In this document: positions 7,495 through 15,023 of the stretch, in pieces
Layout of the letters: each line of letters opens with the position of its first letter
How positions within the stretch are numbered: position 1 is the first letter of the stretch
Assembly (NCBI GenBank): GCA_027039295.1
Contig: JALWEW010000083.1
Location: 1-30,899, forward strand
Direction of reading: 5' to 3'
Source: Acidilobaceae archaeon
Lineage (GTDB): Archaea; Thermoproteota; Thermoprotei_A; Sulfolobales; Acidilobaceae
DNA length: 30,899 nt
Made by a program: the position numbers and the translations under genes
Notes under the pieces: model-generated
Seen by the model: the letters and a program-made list of their open reading frames with translations, nothing else
Told to the model about the DNA's origin: nothing
Databases searched by the model: none

Positions 7495-7857
7495 GTGGGA
7501 GACGTGGCGCTGAGGATGGGTATTCCCTCCATGGAGACTGGCGGGCTAGACGACATGGTAGCCGATAGGTTCGGTAGAGCCAAGGTCTTCACCATAGTTG
7601 ACGTAGACGAGAAGACGGGCAAAATCCTCAACGTTGAGGTACACGAGAACCCAGGCTACCAAGCAGGCAGCGGGGCTGGCGTGAAGGCCTCGCAAAAGCT
7701 CGGCGATCTAGGGGTAAAGGTCTACGTGGGGCCAAACCCGGGCCCCAACGCCTACGCAGCACTAAGCTATCTAGGCATAAAGATAGTGACTATAACAGGC
7801 GTTAAGGTCAAGGAGGCAGTGGAATATGCGCTACGCCAGCTAAGGGAGGAGCAATAA
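7495..7857 (+). CDS. NifX/NifB-associated (dinitrogenase Fe-Mo cofactor biosynthesis-like) protein
   Basis: A small protein of about 120 aa with the NifX-type ribonuclease H-like fold (COG1433): RMGIPSMETGGLDDMVADRFGRA at the N-terminus, of which GGLDDMVADRFGRA is the family mark. FTIVDVDEKTGKI follows, then GVKASQKLGDLGVKVYVGP and GPNAYAALSYLGIKI. Relatives bind metal clusters such as FeMo-co precursors. In organisms without nitrogenase they commonly sit next to MinD/ferredoxin ATPases, as here, 22 nt downstream of paralogue 2. GTG 7495 or GTG 7504 could be the start. No nif genes are visible, so nitrogen fixation is not implied. Confidence 0.88.
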   Translation: MGDVALRMGIPSMETGGLDDMVADRFGRAKVFTIVDVDEKTGKILNVEVHENPGYQAGSGAGVKASQKLGDLGVKVYVGPNPGPNAYAALSYLGIKIVTITGVKVKEAVEYALRQLREEQ

Positions 7858-7911
7858 AAGAGACACCCAACCACCTGGGATCCCCCGGGTGAGCGCTACT
7901 CCCCAGACCGA

Positions 7912-7927
7912 GGCCCCCTTGGGGGCC
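7912..7927. terminator. Inverted repeat between convergent genes
   Basis: Seven-base arms GGCCCCC and GGGGGCC are separated by TT in the 100-nt gap between the NifX-like gene and the convergent TrmY-like gene. It could serve as a bidirectional terminator, but no T-run follows, so the function is uncertain. Confidence 0.25.
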
Positions 7928-7957
7928 CGTGAAGAGGATTCCTTTAGGCGACACCCC

Positions 7958-8476
7958 TTACGCGCGGGCCGTGGGTAGCAGGTGATCAAGGCCGGCCTCG
8001 ACGCGGTCTAGCACCACGTTCACGATCGCGGGCGACAACGCCAATGGAGCGGCTAGTTCGAGCCAGCACCTCTCCAGGCACGCTAGTTGCAGATGGGGCT
8101 TTGCCCGCGGCCTACCACGAGTCCGGCCATAAGTTATCACTACATGGCGGGCACCCCCTGGTGATCCCCTGCAGAGTGTCGCGCCCGCATTCGCGGCTAC
8201 CTCGATGCATAGAGCTTCCCCTGGAAGTACTTCCAGTACAGCGTGATCCCCTACTATCCTCGCTCCGAGGCTTCTGCCTCTTAGGACAGCCCTAACCCAG
8301 CCTTCCGAGCTATCGGCGTCTGGCCTTAGGTGGCGGATCCCCGAGCCGGGAACCCAGAGCCAGCCATGCCGCAGCCTTAGGAGGGCGGCTGCATCTAGCC
8401 GGATCCCGTGGGACACGAGGAGCGAGTTGACTATGAAGGCAGCCATGGTCTGCACGTCGGTCTCTATGAGGAGCAC
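7958..8476 (-). CDS. TrmY-like SPOUT RNA methyltransferase (tRNA pseudouridine-54 N1-methyltransferase family)
   Basis: About 172 aa. The segment AAFIVNSLLVSHGIRLDAA followed by GSGIRHLRPDADSSEGWVRAVL matches the TrmY/DUF358 pattern of (S)LFLSHDIRxDV and LRHLxPDERS. TrmY methylates N1 of pseudouridine 54 in archaeal tRNA using SAM. The C-terminal half is divergent, and the usual Gly-rich SAM-knot near the end is not easy to see (LELAAPLALSPAIVNVVLDR sits where it should be). I therefore call it family-like, not TrmY itself. I choose GTG 8476 as start because AGGAGGGT lies 5 nt before it; a longer frame reaches TTG 8506 and would overlap ffh. It lies 10 nt downstream of ffh, in the same operon. 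Confidence 0.55.
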   Translation of the reverse strand: MLLIETDVQTMAAFIVNSLLVSHGIRLDAAALLRLRHGWLWVPGSGIRHLRPDADSSEGWVRAVLRGRSLGARIVGDHAVLEVLPGEALCIEVAANAGATLCRGSPGGARHVVITYGRTRGRPRAKPHLQLACLERCWLELAAPLALSPAIVNVVLDRVEAGLDHLLPTARA

Positions 8477-8486
8477 ATGGACCCTC

Positions 8487-9824
8487 CTAGGACTCGAGCG
8501 ACTCAATCCCGAGCCTCCTCAGGAGCCTTCTGTCCCTACGTAACCTCCTCATCATGGCCTTGAAGTTCCTATAGTAGGATAGTAGCTCCCTCACGTCCTC
8601 CGGCCTGGTTCCACTCCCCAGGGCTATGCGTCTGATCCTCCTCCTATCTATGATATCAGGATTGTCGAGTTCCTCATACGTCATACTCTCAATTATAGCT
8701 AGCCACTTGTCTATCTTCTCCTCTCCCACCTTAAGGGCCTCGTCTAGCCTGCCCGAGGCTAGTATGCCCAGTCCGGGTATCATCTCGAGTATCCTCGATA
8801 AGGGGCCTATCTTCCTCATGCTCTTCAGCTGATGGTATATCGTCCTCATCGTCACCCTACCCCTCAGGGCCTCCCTGGCCTCGCGCTCGAGGCGCTCGGC
8901 CTCCTCAAGGGACCTCATCTTCTCCACTAAGGACTCGATGTCGCCCATGCCGAGTATCCTACCTATGAATCTAGGCGGTCGGAAGGGCTCTAGCTCGTCC
9001 AACTTCTCCCCAGTCCCAATGAATTTCACTTGGGCACCCGTGGCGGCGACCGCCGTCAGGACGCCGCCCCCCCTAGCCGTGCCATCGAGCTTCGTCACGA
9101 CTATCGACCCTATGGGGGTGGCCTCGTGGAACCTCCTAGCTAGGCTATAGGCCTTCTGCCCTATGGCGGCATCTATAACTAGGACTATCTCATCAGGCTT
9201 AACGGCCTCCGCTATCCTCTTCATCTCATCGAGAAGGGCCTCCTCGCCCCCGTAGCCGTGGCGGCCAGCCGTGTCTATGATCACTATCTCTGCCCCGCGC
9301 TCCAGGAGATCCCTAACACCCCTCCTGACTATCTCCTCGGGCCTCCCCTTCTTCTCTCCATAGAATAGGGCGCCGGCCTCACGGGCAAGCCTCTGCAACT
9401 GCTCATACGCCGCTGGCCTATAGGTGTCAGCTGCCACCAGCCCGACCTTGTAGCCCCTCCTCGCGTAGTACAGGGCCAGCTTCCCCGCGGTCGTCGTCTT
9501 ACCGCTACCCTGCACCCCAACAAGGAGCATCACCCAGGGAGTCTTCGGTGGTAGGAGGCGCGGCTCCCCCTCGCCCCCGAACACTCTCACAAGCTCCTCG
9601 TATACTATCTTCAGGAACCACTCGCGCCTACTCGCCCCCGGCGGGGGCGCCTCCTTCTTAGCCCTCTCCTCAATCCTCTTCGTGAGGTCGAACACCAGCT
9701 TAACGTTAACATCAGCCCTTATGAGCTCCCGCTGTAGATCCCTTATGAACTGCTTGACCGCCGCCTCATAGGTCCCGCTGCCCCTGAGGAACCTCGAGAC
9801 CGCCTCCTTTATTCCCTCCAGCAC
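8487..9824 (-). CDS. ffh: Signal recognition particle 54 kDa GTPase (SRP54/Ffh)
   Basis: The GTPase that binds signal sequences and 7S RNA and docks with FtsY. The N domain (about 1-95) includes DLQRELIRADVNVKLV. The G domain has G1 GVQGSGKTTT at 103-112, DTYRPAAYEQLQRLA, G3 IIDTAGRHGYG, G4 VVTKLDGTARGGG and FIGTGEKLDELEPF. The Met/Arg-rich M domain has MIPGLG, MTYEELDNPDIID and RIALGSG. The length of about 445 aa is normal. The frame is open to GTG 9845, but GTG 9824 gives the family N-terminus (VLEGIKEAVSRFL), follows GGGGAG, and puts the start 43 nt from the shared TATA core. The protein ends in a basic tail. The TrmY-like gene follows closely. Confidence 0.95.
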   Translation of the reverse strand: MLEGIKEAVSRFLRGSGTYEAAVKQFIRDLQRELIRADVNVKLVFDLTKRIEERAKKEAPPPGASRREWFLKIVYEELVRVFGGEGEPRLLPPKTPWVMLLVGVQGSGKTTTAGKLALYYARRGYKVGLVAADTYRPAAYEQLQRLAREAGALFYGEKKGRPEEIVRRGVRDLLERGAEIVIIDTAGRHGYGGEEALLDEMKRIAEAVKPDEIVLVIDAAIGQKAYSLARRFHEATPIGSIVVTKLDGTARGGGVLTAVAATGAQVKFIGTGEKLDELEPFRPPRFIGRILGMGDIESLVEKMRSLEEAERLEREAREALRGRVTMRTIYHQLKSMRKIGPLSRILEMIPGLGILASGRLDEALKVGEEKIDKWLAIIESMTYEELDNPDIIDRRRIRRIALGSGTRPEDVRELLSYYRNFKAMMRRLRRDRRLLRRLGIESLES

Positions 9825-9864
9825 CAGCGGAACGCTCCCCTGCACCCATTAGTATTCGTAAGAA

Positions 9865-9870
9865 CTTAAG
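9865..9870. promoter_or_regulatory. Shared palindromic TATA core for ffh and ctaB
   Basis: CTTAAG is the only AT-rich element between the two divergent genes. Its centre is 43.5 nt from the ctaB GTG at 9911 and 43.5 nt from the ffh GTG at 9824, so one symmetric core may drive both directions. Confidence 0.5.
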
Positions 9871-9910
9871 TACTAACCCCCGGCTGCCCCGCCCCATAGC
9901 GGCGATTAGA

Positions 9911-10798
9911 GTGGCCAACAACTCGCTGGCAGCGAAGGCTAAAGCCATATGGGTGATGATGAAGCCACTCCAGCTGCTACTACTATCAGTGACTCTCTTT
10001 GGCGCCTACTTCGCGGCTGGCGGCAGGCTAGATGCGGCGACTCTAGCCCTACTAGCAGGTGCGGCCATCGGCGGCATAGGGGGTGTGACTGCCCTGAACA
10101 TGGTCCTCGAGGCTGATATAGACGCGCTCATGCCCAGAACCGTGAGTAGGCCCGTGCCATCGGGCCTCATAGGCCCCGGGGAGGCGCTAAGCGCCTGCGT
10201 AGTCATAACCTTCCTCGGGCTCCTCTCGGCACTAGCTATTAACAGGTACGTGGCCTTTAGCGTGCTCCTAGGCTTGGTGTTCGACATTATAATGTACACT
10301 GAGATAGCGAAGCGCCGGTCTCCCGTCAACATTCTCCTCGGAGGCGTGGCCGGTGGCGCCCCAGCCCTTGGGGGCTGGGGCGCTGCCCGCGGCACTATAG
10401 ACCTTGGGGGGGCCCTACTGGCGGGTGTTGTGATGGCGTGGATACCCATGCATATATGGTTCATTAGCTCCTACTACAGGGACGACTACGCCAGGGTTGG
10501 CATACCGATGGCGCCGTTGGTGCTACCGCCTAGGAGGGTGGCGGCGCTCATAAAGGCCTCGCTACTATTCATGGACGCCCTCCTCTGGGCCTTCATAGCC
10601 GTGGAGGGTTACGGCCTGCTAGCGGCCTCCCTGGCCACTATCCTGGTGGCACTGTCGATGCGCGCGGTCAGCAGGTGGGAGGCGAGCCCTGACAGGGAGA
10701 GGGCCAGGGCTCTCTTCAAGTTCGCGAGTCCCGTCATAGCGGCTGTCTTCCTAGCCCTTCCCATTGATTACTGGCTCCTGGGGGGCGTCATGCATTGA
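9911..10798 (+). CDS. ctaB: Protoheme IX farnesyltransferase (heme O synthase)
   Basis: A membrane prenyltransferase of the UbiA family that adds farnesyl to heme B to make heme O for heme-copper oxidases. It has 295 aa with about eight or nine hydrophobic segments. The first Asp-rich motif appears as NMVLEADIDALMPRTVSRPVPSG, with the family mark DIDALMPRT-RP-PSG. KRRSPVNILLGGVAGGAPALGGW matches the CtaB-specific KRRTPxNIxxGGxAGAxPPLIGW, which separates it from other UbiA enzymes; only short parts are quoted as key residues. HIWFISSYYRDDYARVGIPM is the second motif. GTG 9911 is the start. The stop overlaps the start of the following membrane protein gene (TTGA). It implies that a terminal oxidase is encoded elsewhere. 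Confidence 0.9.
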   Translation: MANNSLAAKAKAIWVMMKPLQLLLLSVTLFGAYFAAGGRLDAATLALLAGAAIGGIGGVTALNMVLEADIDALMPRTVSRPVPSGLIGPGEALSACVVITFLGLLSALAINRYVAFSVLLGLVFDIIMYTEIAKRRSPVNILLGGVAGGAPALGGWGAARGTIDLGGALLAGVVMAWIPMHIWFISSYYRDDYARVGIPMAPLVLPPRRVAALIKASLLFMDALLWAFIAVEGYGLLAASLATILVALSMRAVSRWEASPDRERARALFKFASPVIAAVFLALPIDYWLLGGVMH

Positions 10799-11574
10799 AT
10801 GAGCCCTCGGGCCCTGAGTGCGGCCCACGCTGGGCTGCCTATTGCGCTTTCAACGCACTCGCGCCCATAGCTGGCCTCGCCTGGTACCTCGACCCAAGCC
10901 CGCTACTTGCCCTTGTAGTCGCGGCGCTCTCAAGCCTGGGGTTAGCGTATAGCTTAGGCGTGAGCGAGGGCCTGGCGTGGAGCCCCTTCGCCGCCCTGGC
11001 TCTCGTGTTGGACGCGCTGGGGCACCCGGTTCTGGCCGCTGCTTCTATCCTCGCGGGCGCCACCGCCGTGCTGATCCTTAACCGGAGGCCTCTGGCGCTA
11101 AGCCTAGCGTCTATGGCCGCGGCGTTCCTAGCCTCTAACCACTGGGCCGCCCTCGCGGTGGCGCTCGCTTCACTCTCAGGCGTGGCGCTCGAGGCCGGGG
11201 TCGTCCACGCCTTCAGTGTACTGGCGGGGGCTCCCCTCCTATTCGCGGCGGGCGAGGCGTGGGGGCTCCTGGGGGCATCAGCAGTCTACGCTGCCTCGTC
11301 GGCCCTCGGGGCACCGCTGGGATCCAGCAGGTGCCCCTTCCGCCTAGAGAGAGGCCTCCTAGCCTACGGGGTAGCATTCACTGCGGCTTCCCTGGCAGCA
11401 GCCGCGATCAGACTCTCCGGGGCCAGGCCCGAGGGTCTTGTAGAGGCCTCCTGGCTCTTCGGCTTCACCCTCGAGGAAAGCGCCATCCTAGTCCCCAGGG
11501 GGCTGGGGGCCCTTCTTAGGGAGGCGCAGCCTCAAGGGGCCCCTAGGCCTATGGGCGAGTCTGCCGTCGATTAG
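10795..11574 (+). CDS. Ala/Leu-rich multi-spanning membrane protein, unknown
   Basis: A 259-aa protein made almost wholly of hydrophobic stretches, roughly six or seven membrane segments, with short loops holding Pro, Gly and single charges. I do not recognise the family. The TTG start at 10795 overlaps the ctaB stop by 4 nt, so it should be translated with heme O synthase; a role beside heme or oxidase assembly is possible but not shown. Its last 87 nt overlap the 3' end of the convergent moaA frame. The C-terminal tail (RPMGESAVD) is hydrophilic. It is probably a real gene, since its hydrophobic pattern runs the full length. Confidence 0.65.
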   Translation: MNEPSGPECGPRWAAYCAFNALAPIAGLAWYLDPSPLLALVVAALSSLGLAYSLGVSEGLAWSPFAALALVLDALGHPVLAAASILAGATAVLILNRRPLALSLASMAAAFLASNHWAALAVALASLSGVALEAGVVHAFSVLAGAPLLFAAGEAWGLLGASAVYAASSALGAPLGSSRCPFRLERGLLAYGVAFTAASLAAAAIRLSGARPEGLVEASWLFGFTLEESAILVPRGLGALLREAQPQGAPRPMGESAVD

Positions 11575-12561
11575 GCTCCTCAGTCCTGAGTCGTCGCGGG
11601 GCCACAGGTAGAAGGGCCTCCGTAGCGCGTTGACCTCTACGAGGGCCTCTACGGCTTTTGAGATCTTCTCCTCGTAGGAGGAAGCACTCCTCAGGCGGCC
11701 TATGAGATCCACCCTTCTCCCTCTCCAGTTGAGGCAGGGCGATAAGGTGCCGTCGTCCAGGAGCCTCACGCGGCTGCAGCCGAGGCAGAAGAGCGGGTTG
11801 GCGTAGGGCTTCACTACCTCCACGCGGGAGCCGTCCGGTAGCTCGTAGATGGGTCTGTTGTGGAGGCTCCTGACTCTGACCCGAGCCCCCCTCTCCATTA
11901 GCTCCTTTTCGAAGGCCTCGAGCGGCGTGAAATGCCTCTTGAAGATGTGGGATCCCAGGCCCACCGGATGCAGCTCTATTAACTGTAATACGAACCCGTT
12001 ATCTCTGGCGAATTCCAGGAGGCTCCACAGCTCAGAGTCATTAAGGCCCTTGAGTACCACAGCGTTTATCTTAATTAGTTTGAAACCAGCGTTTGACGCC
12101 TCCCTCAGCCCCTTAAGGACCTTCTCGAGCCCGTCAACGCCAGTTATCCTCCTGTAGACCTCCTCCCTCAGGCTGTGAAGCGATACATTAACCCTATCGA
12201 GGCCGGCCTCGGCCAGCCTCGAGGCCAGCTCGGCTAGATAGTAGCCGTTCGTGGTCATGGATATGTCTGCTCCCGGGGCCTCGGCCCTGATGCCGGATAC
12301 GATCTCCGCTATGTCGGGCCTAACGAGAGGCTCTCCCCCTGTGAGCTTGAAGCTGGAGATACCGAGGCTATAGGCTGCCCTGGCGACTATGCCGTACTCC
12401 TCCGGCGTGAGGAGGCCGCCCTCGGAGCCCGGCGGAAGAGGCCTGCCCGAGGGGTGGCCCTCGACGTGGCAGAAGAAGCAGTGGTAGTTGCATTCTCTCG
12501 TGACCGATATCCTTAGGTTGTTGAGCGGTCTGCCGTAGGCGTCTCTCAGCAGCGGCTCCAC
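11488..12561 (-). CDS. moaA: GTP 3',8-cyclase MoaA (molybdopterin synthesis)
   Basis: A radical SAM enzyme that turns GTP into the cyclic precursor of molybdopterin with MoaC. The protein of about 357 aa begins VEPLLRDAYGRPLNNLRISVT. The radical SAM cluster is C-x3-C-x2-C (Cys24, 28, 31; CNYHCFFC). KLTGGEPLVRPDI is the SAM-binding GGEP region. The C-terminal cluster CLGCSRVRLLDDGTLSPCL holds the three Cys of the GTP-binding cluster. GTG 12561 is chosen from homology; the longer open frame to 12777 would overlap the metE partner on the other strand. The usual C-terminal Gly-Gly is not seen; the protein ends in a basic tail. It pairs functionally with moaB at 22,712. Confidence 0.92.
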   Translation of the reverse strand: MEPLLRDAYGRPLNNLRISVTRECNYHCFFCHVEGHPSGRPLPPGSEGGLLTPEEYGIVARAAYSLGISSFKLTGGEPLVRPDIAEIVSGIRAEAPGADISMTTNGYYLAELASRLAEAGLDRVNVSLHSLREEVYRRITGVDGLEKVLKGLREASNAGFKLIKINAVVLKGLNDSELWSLLEFARDNGFVLQLIELHPVGLGSHIFKRHFTPLEAFEKELMERGARVRVRSLHNRPIYELPDGSRVEVVKPYANPLFCLGCSRVRLLDDGTLSPCLNWRGRRVDLIGRLRSASSYEEKISKAVEALVEVNALRRPFYLWPRDDSGLRSLIDGRLAHRPRGPLRLRLPKKGPQPPGD

Positions 12562-12600
12562 TCTACTGGGCCCCCGGGGCGCTTGTCCTGTAGTGCAAGG

Positions 12601-12606
12601 TTTAAG
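12601..12606. promoter_or_regulatory. Shared TATA core for moaA and the MetE-like gene
   Basis: TTTAAG is flanked by GC-rich DNA in the 83-nt divergent gap. Its centre is 42.5 nt from the moaA GTG (12561) and 41.5 nt from the GTG at 12645, nearly the same arrangement as ffh/ctaB. Confidence 0.5.
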
Positions 12607-12644
12607 TCTGAATACTAGTAGGCCCCGGCAGGCGGTGCCTGGTC

Positions 12645-13688
12645 GTGGTAAAGTTCTGGGCCTCCGTGCTGGGAGGGTACCCCAGGGGGAGGCTGGCCCG
12701 CTACACCATGCGGGACCTCGACTCGGGAGTCCTTGAGCCCTATAAGGGCCTCGTCGAGCTTGAGAGGGCGTCGGCACTCGTGGTGGGCGCGCAGCTGGCC
12801 TCTGGTATGAGGTTTGTAGTGGATGGCATGCTAGACTGGCACGACATATTTAGGCCCTTCGCGGAGGCGTGGCGGAACGTGTACCTCGACGGTATAATAC
12901 GCTACTTCGACAATAACTTCTTCTATAGGATACCCGTCTTCCGCGGGGAGCCGGAGCCCCAGAGACTAGTCCTACCCGGCAGGGTTAAGGGCCTCAAAAT
13001 GCTGGCGGAGCCCGCTGGCGTGAAGATTGTAGTCCCCGGGCCCCTCACGATGGTTAAGATGGGTAGAAACGAGTCGGGTCTCAGCGACTATGATCTAGTC
13101 GACAGGGTCGCTTCCGTTCTGGCCCTCGAGGTGAGAGAGGCCGTTGCCAACGGCGCCGTTTTCATTCAGATAGACGAGCCCTTCCTATCCGACCCAGAGG
13201 CTTCGCGGGACGACGCTCGAGCCGCCGCGGAGGCTGCCTCGAGGATAGCGAGAGAGGCGGGCACTGCCGTCACCGCCCTCGCCGTGTATTTCGACTCGCC
13301 AAAGCCGGATGTATATGAGGAACTCATCGACTCGAAGGTATCACTCGTATCCCTCGACGTGGGCGATGCACCCGCAAGAGCGATTGAACTGCTCCGCGAG
13401 AAGGGCTGTGGGGGGCACGGCCTGGTGCTAGGCGTCATAGACGCTAGGAGGATACACGATGATAGTTACTCCAACGTCAGAGACCTCGTCGCCAAGGCTA
13501 TCGATGCCTGTAGGGAGCTAGAAGAGGTTGGCCTGACAACGACGACGTGGCTAGACTTGGTTCCACTCCGCTTCAGCCTGCGCAAGACATACATCCTAGG
13601 CCTCTACACCGAGCGCCTAGCGGCGGATCTCGGCGGCGAAGCCGTTATACCGATATCAGCCAAGCCCGAGCCATACCTAGCCGGTTGA
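12645..13688 (+). CDS. MetE-like (UROD/MetE fold) protein lacking zinc ligands, partner of the next gene
   Basis: A TIM-barrel protein of 347 aa homologous to cobalamin-independent methionine synthase. Family marks are the opening GGYPRGR, DGMLDWHDIFRPFAE, GPLTMVKMGR and VFIQIDEPFLSD. Where the catalytic domain has H-x-C and D-P-D-C-G, this protein has TALAVYFD and TTTTWLDLVPLRF, so three of the four zinc ligands appear to be absent. It is therefore probably not catalytic alone, like the N-terminal half of fused MetE, which lacks zinc. GTG 12645 follows GGCGGTG. The next gene starts 11 nt downstream and encodes the complete catalytic barrel, so the two likely form a complex. Confidence 0.82.
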   Translation: MVKFWASVLGGYPRGRLARYTMRDLDSGVLEPYKGLVELERASALVVGAQLASGMRFVVDGMLDWHDIFRPFAEAWRNVYLDGIIRYFDNNFFYRIPVFRGEPEPQRLVLPGRVKGLKMLAEPAGVKIVVPGPLTMVKMGRNESGLSDYDLVDRVASVLALEVREAVANGAVFIQIDEPFLSDPEASRDDARAAAEAASRIAREAGTAVTALAVYFDSPKPDVYEELIDSKVSLVSLDVGDAPARAIELLREKGCGGHGLVLGVIDARRIHDDSYSNVRDLVAKAIDACRELEEVGLTTTTWLDLVPLRFSLRKTYILGLYTERLAADLGGEAVIPISAKPEPYLAG

Positions 13689-13699
13689 GGTGACGTGGA

Positions 13700-14707
13700 A
13701 TGGCGGCATACACTGTTCCCAAGGCGTTCCCGACGACGGTAGTTGGGAGCTACCCCAAGCTCCCCAGCGCCCAGGAGGCTCTTAGGAGGCAGCGAAAGGG
13801 AGAGATTAGCGAGGACGAGTTCAAGAGGCTCGTAAGAGAGGCGATTAGGGGCGTCATAGAGGACTATATATGGGCCGGCGTCGACATACTGAGTGACGGC
13901 GAGCAGTCGAGGGAGGACATGGTCGTATATTTCGCTGAGAGGCTCAGGGGCTACGCTCCGGGGGAGTGGGTTAGGATATTCGATAACGTCTACTTTAGGA
14001 AGCCCATAATCGTTGGTAGGGTAGAGTGGGTCTCCCCAATGGCGTTAGATGATTGGGAGTACGCCAGGAGCGTCTCTGGGGGCAGGCCTGTAAAGGTTAT
14101 ACTCACCGGCCCCTATACCATGCTCGAGTGGAGCTTCGATCTCCACTATGGCGATAGGAGGGAGGCCATACTCGACCTAGCGAGAGCGATTAGGAGGGAA
14201 GTGGATGAGTACCTAGCTAGGGGCGCCAAGTACGTGCAGATAGACGAGCCAGCCCTCTCGACGAGGCCGTGGAGGGAGGAGGCCGAGCTGGCTGGGGAGG
14301 CCCTCGAGGTGATATTCAGGGGTGTTAGCGCCAAGAGGATAGTCCACATATGCTTCGGCAGGATAGAGAGGATCCTCCCCTACATACTAGACTATCCCGT
14401 GGACCAGTTCGACTTAGAGTTCAAGAACAGTAACTTCAGGCTGCTACCGTACCTCAAGGAGTACGGCTACGATAAAGAGCTAGGCTACGGCGTAATTGAC
14501 GTTCACAGCCTGCAGGTAGAGAGCGTCGAGGAGGTTAAGAAGGCGATAGACTACCTCATGAAGCTAGACATTATAGGCCCCGAGAAGATCTACATAGACC
14601 CGGACTGCGGGCTCAAAAGGCTACCCCGCAGGATAGCCAGGGAGAAGCTCAGGAACATGGTCGAGGCAGCCAAGCTCGCCAGGAAAGAGTGGGCTGGCGA
14701 GGAGTAG
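13700..14707 (+). CDS. metE: Core methionine synthase (MetE C-terminal catalytic domain)
   Basis: Transfers a methyl group to homocysteine through a zinc-bound thiolate. The protein has 335 aa, against about 750 for full MetE, and is the single barrel that archaea use. The start PTTVVGSYPK is typical. YVQIDEPAL is the substrate-binding strand. The zinc ligands are in place: HICFG (His216, Cys218), FDLEF (Glu240) and DPDCGLK (Cys303). Such core enzymes are thought to use methyl donors other than methyl-tetrahydrofolate polyglutamate; the donor here is not known. An ATG at 13700 lies after GAGGTGACG. It sits downstream of the non-catalytic partner and upstream of a small unknown gene. Confidence 0.9.
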   Translation: MAAYTVPKAFPTTVVGSYPKLPSAQEALRRQRKGEISEDEFKRLVREAIRGVIEDYIWAGVDILSDGEQSREDMVVYFAERLRGYAPGEWVRIFDNVYFRKPIIVGRVEWVSPMALDDWEYARSVSGGRPVKVILTGPYTMLEWSFDLHYGDRREAILDLARAIRREVDEYLARGAKYVQIDEPALSTRPWREEAELAGEALEVIFRGVSAKRIVHICFGRIERILPYILDYPVDQFDLEFKNSNFRLLPYLKEYGYDKELGYGVIDVHSLQVESVEEVKKAIDYLMKLDIIGPEKIYIDPDCGLKRLPRRIAREKLRNMVEAAKLARKEWAGEE

Positions 14708-14720
14708 GCGGTGAGCCCCA

Positions 14721-14996
14721 TTGGCTGGTGGCAGGAGGAAGCCGCAGGGGCCTCGAAGGTATAGGTGCACTGATCCGCCATGCCTGCACATAGTTATAGA
14801 TGAGCGCAGGGGAATATTCAAGATCTTTCTCGAGGATTATGATGGCCTAATCATTCCAATCCCAGTAAATACGCTCAAAAGAGCCTGCAGCAGCCTCTCG
14901 GAGACCGAAGGGCTCAGAGAAGCCTTAGACGATGAAGTAGACTACCTCGCTAGGAAGTACCTCGAAGCAGAGCCGAAAGAAGAGGAGGAATGGTGA
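14721..14996 (+). CDS. Small conserved-looking protein, unknown
   Basis: A 91-aa protein starting at TTG 14721, 13 nt after metE, in the same direction. The N-terminus is basic, with two Cys in RCTDPPCLHIVIDERRG (short core CTDPPCLH). A beta-rich part follows (IFKIFLEDYDGLIIPIPV), then an acidic helical end (EAEPKEEEEW). Coding-like codon use and position suggest a real gene in the MetE operon. I do not recognise the family. The region after it, to mdh, has only 27 nt. Confidence 0.55.
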   Translation: MAGGRRKPQGPRRYRCTDPPCLHIVIDERRGIFKIFLEDYDGLIIPIPVNTLKRACSSLSETEGLREALDDEVDYLARKYLEAEPKEEEEW

Positions 14997-15023
14997 TACC
15001 CGAGAGCCCAGGATAGGGGCGCC

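Noticed and set aside
12562..12777. N-terminal extension of the MoaA frame
   Set aside because: It covers the divergent promoter and the start of the MetE-like gene; MoaA homology starts at 12561.
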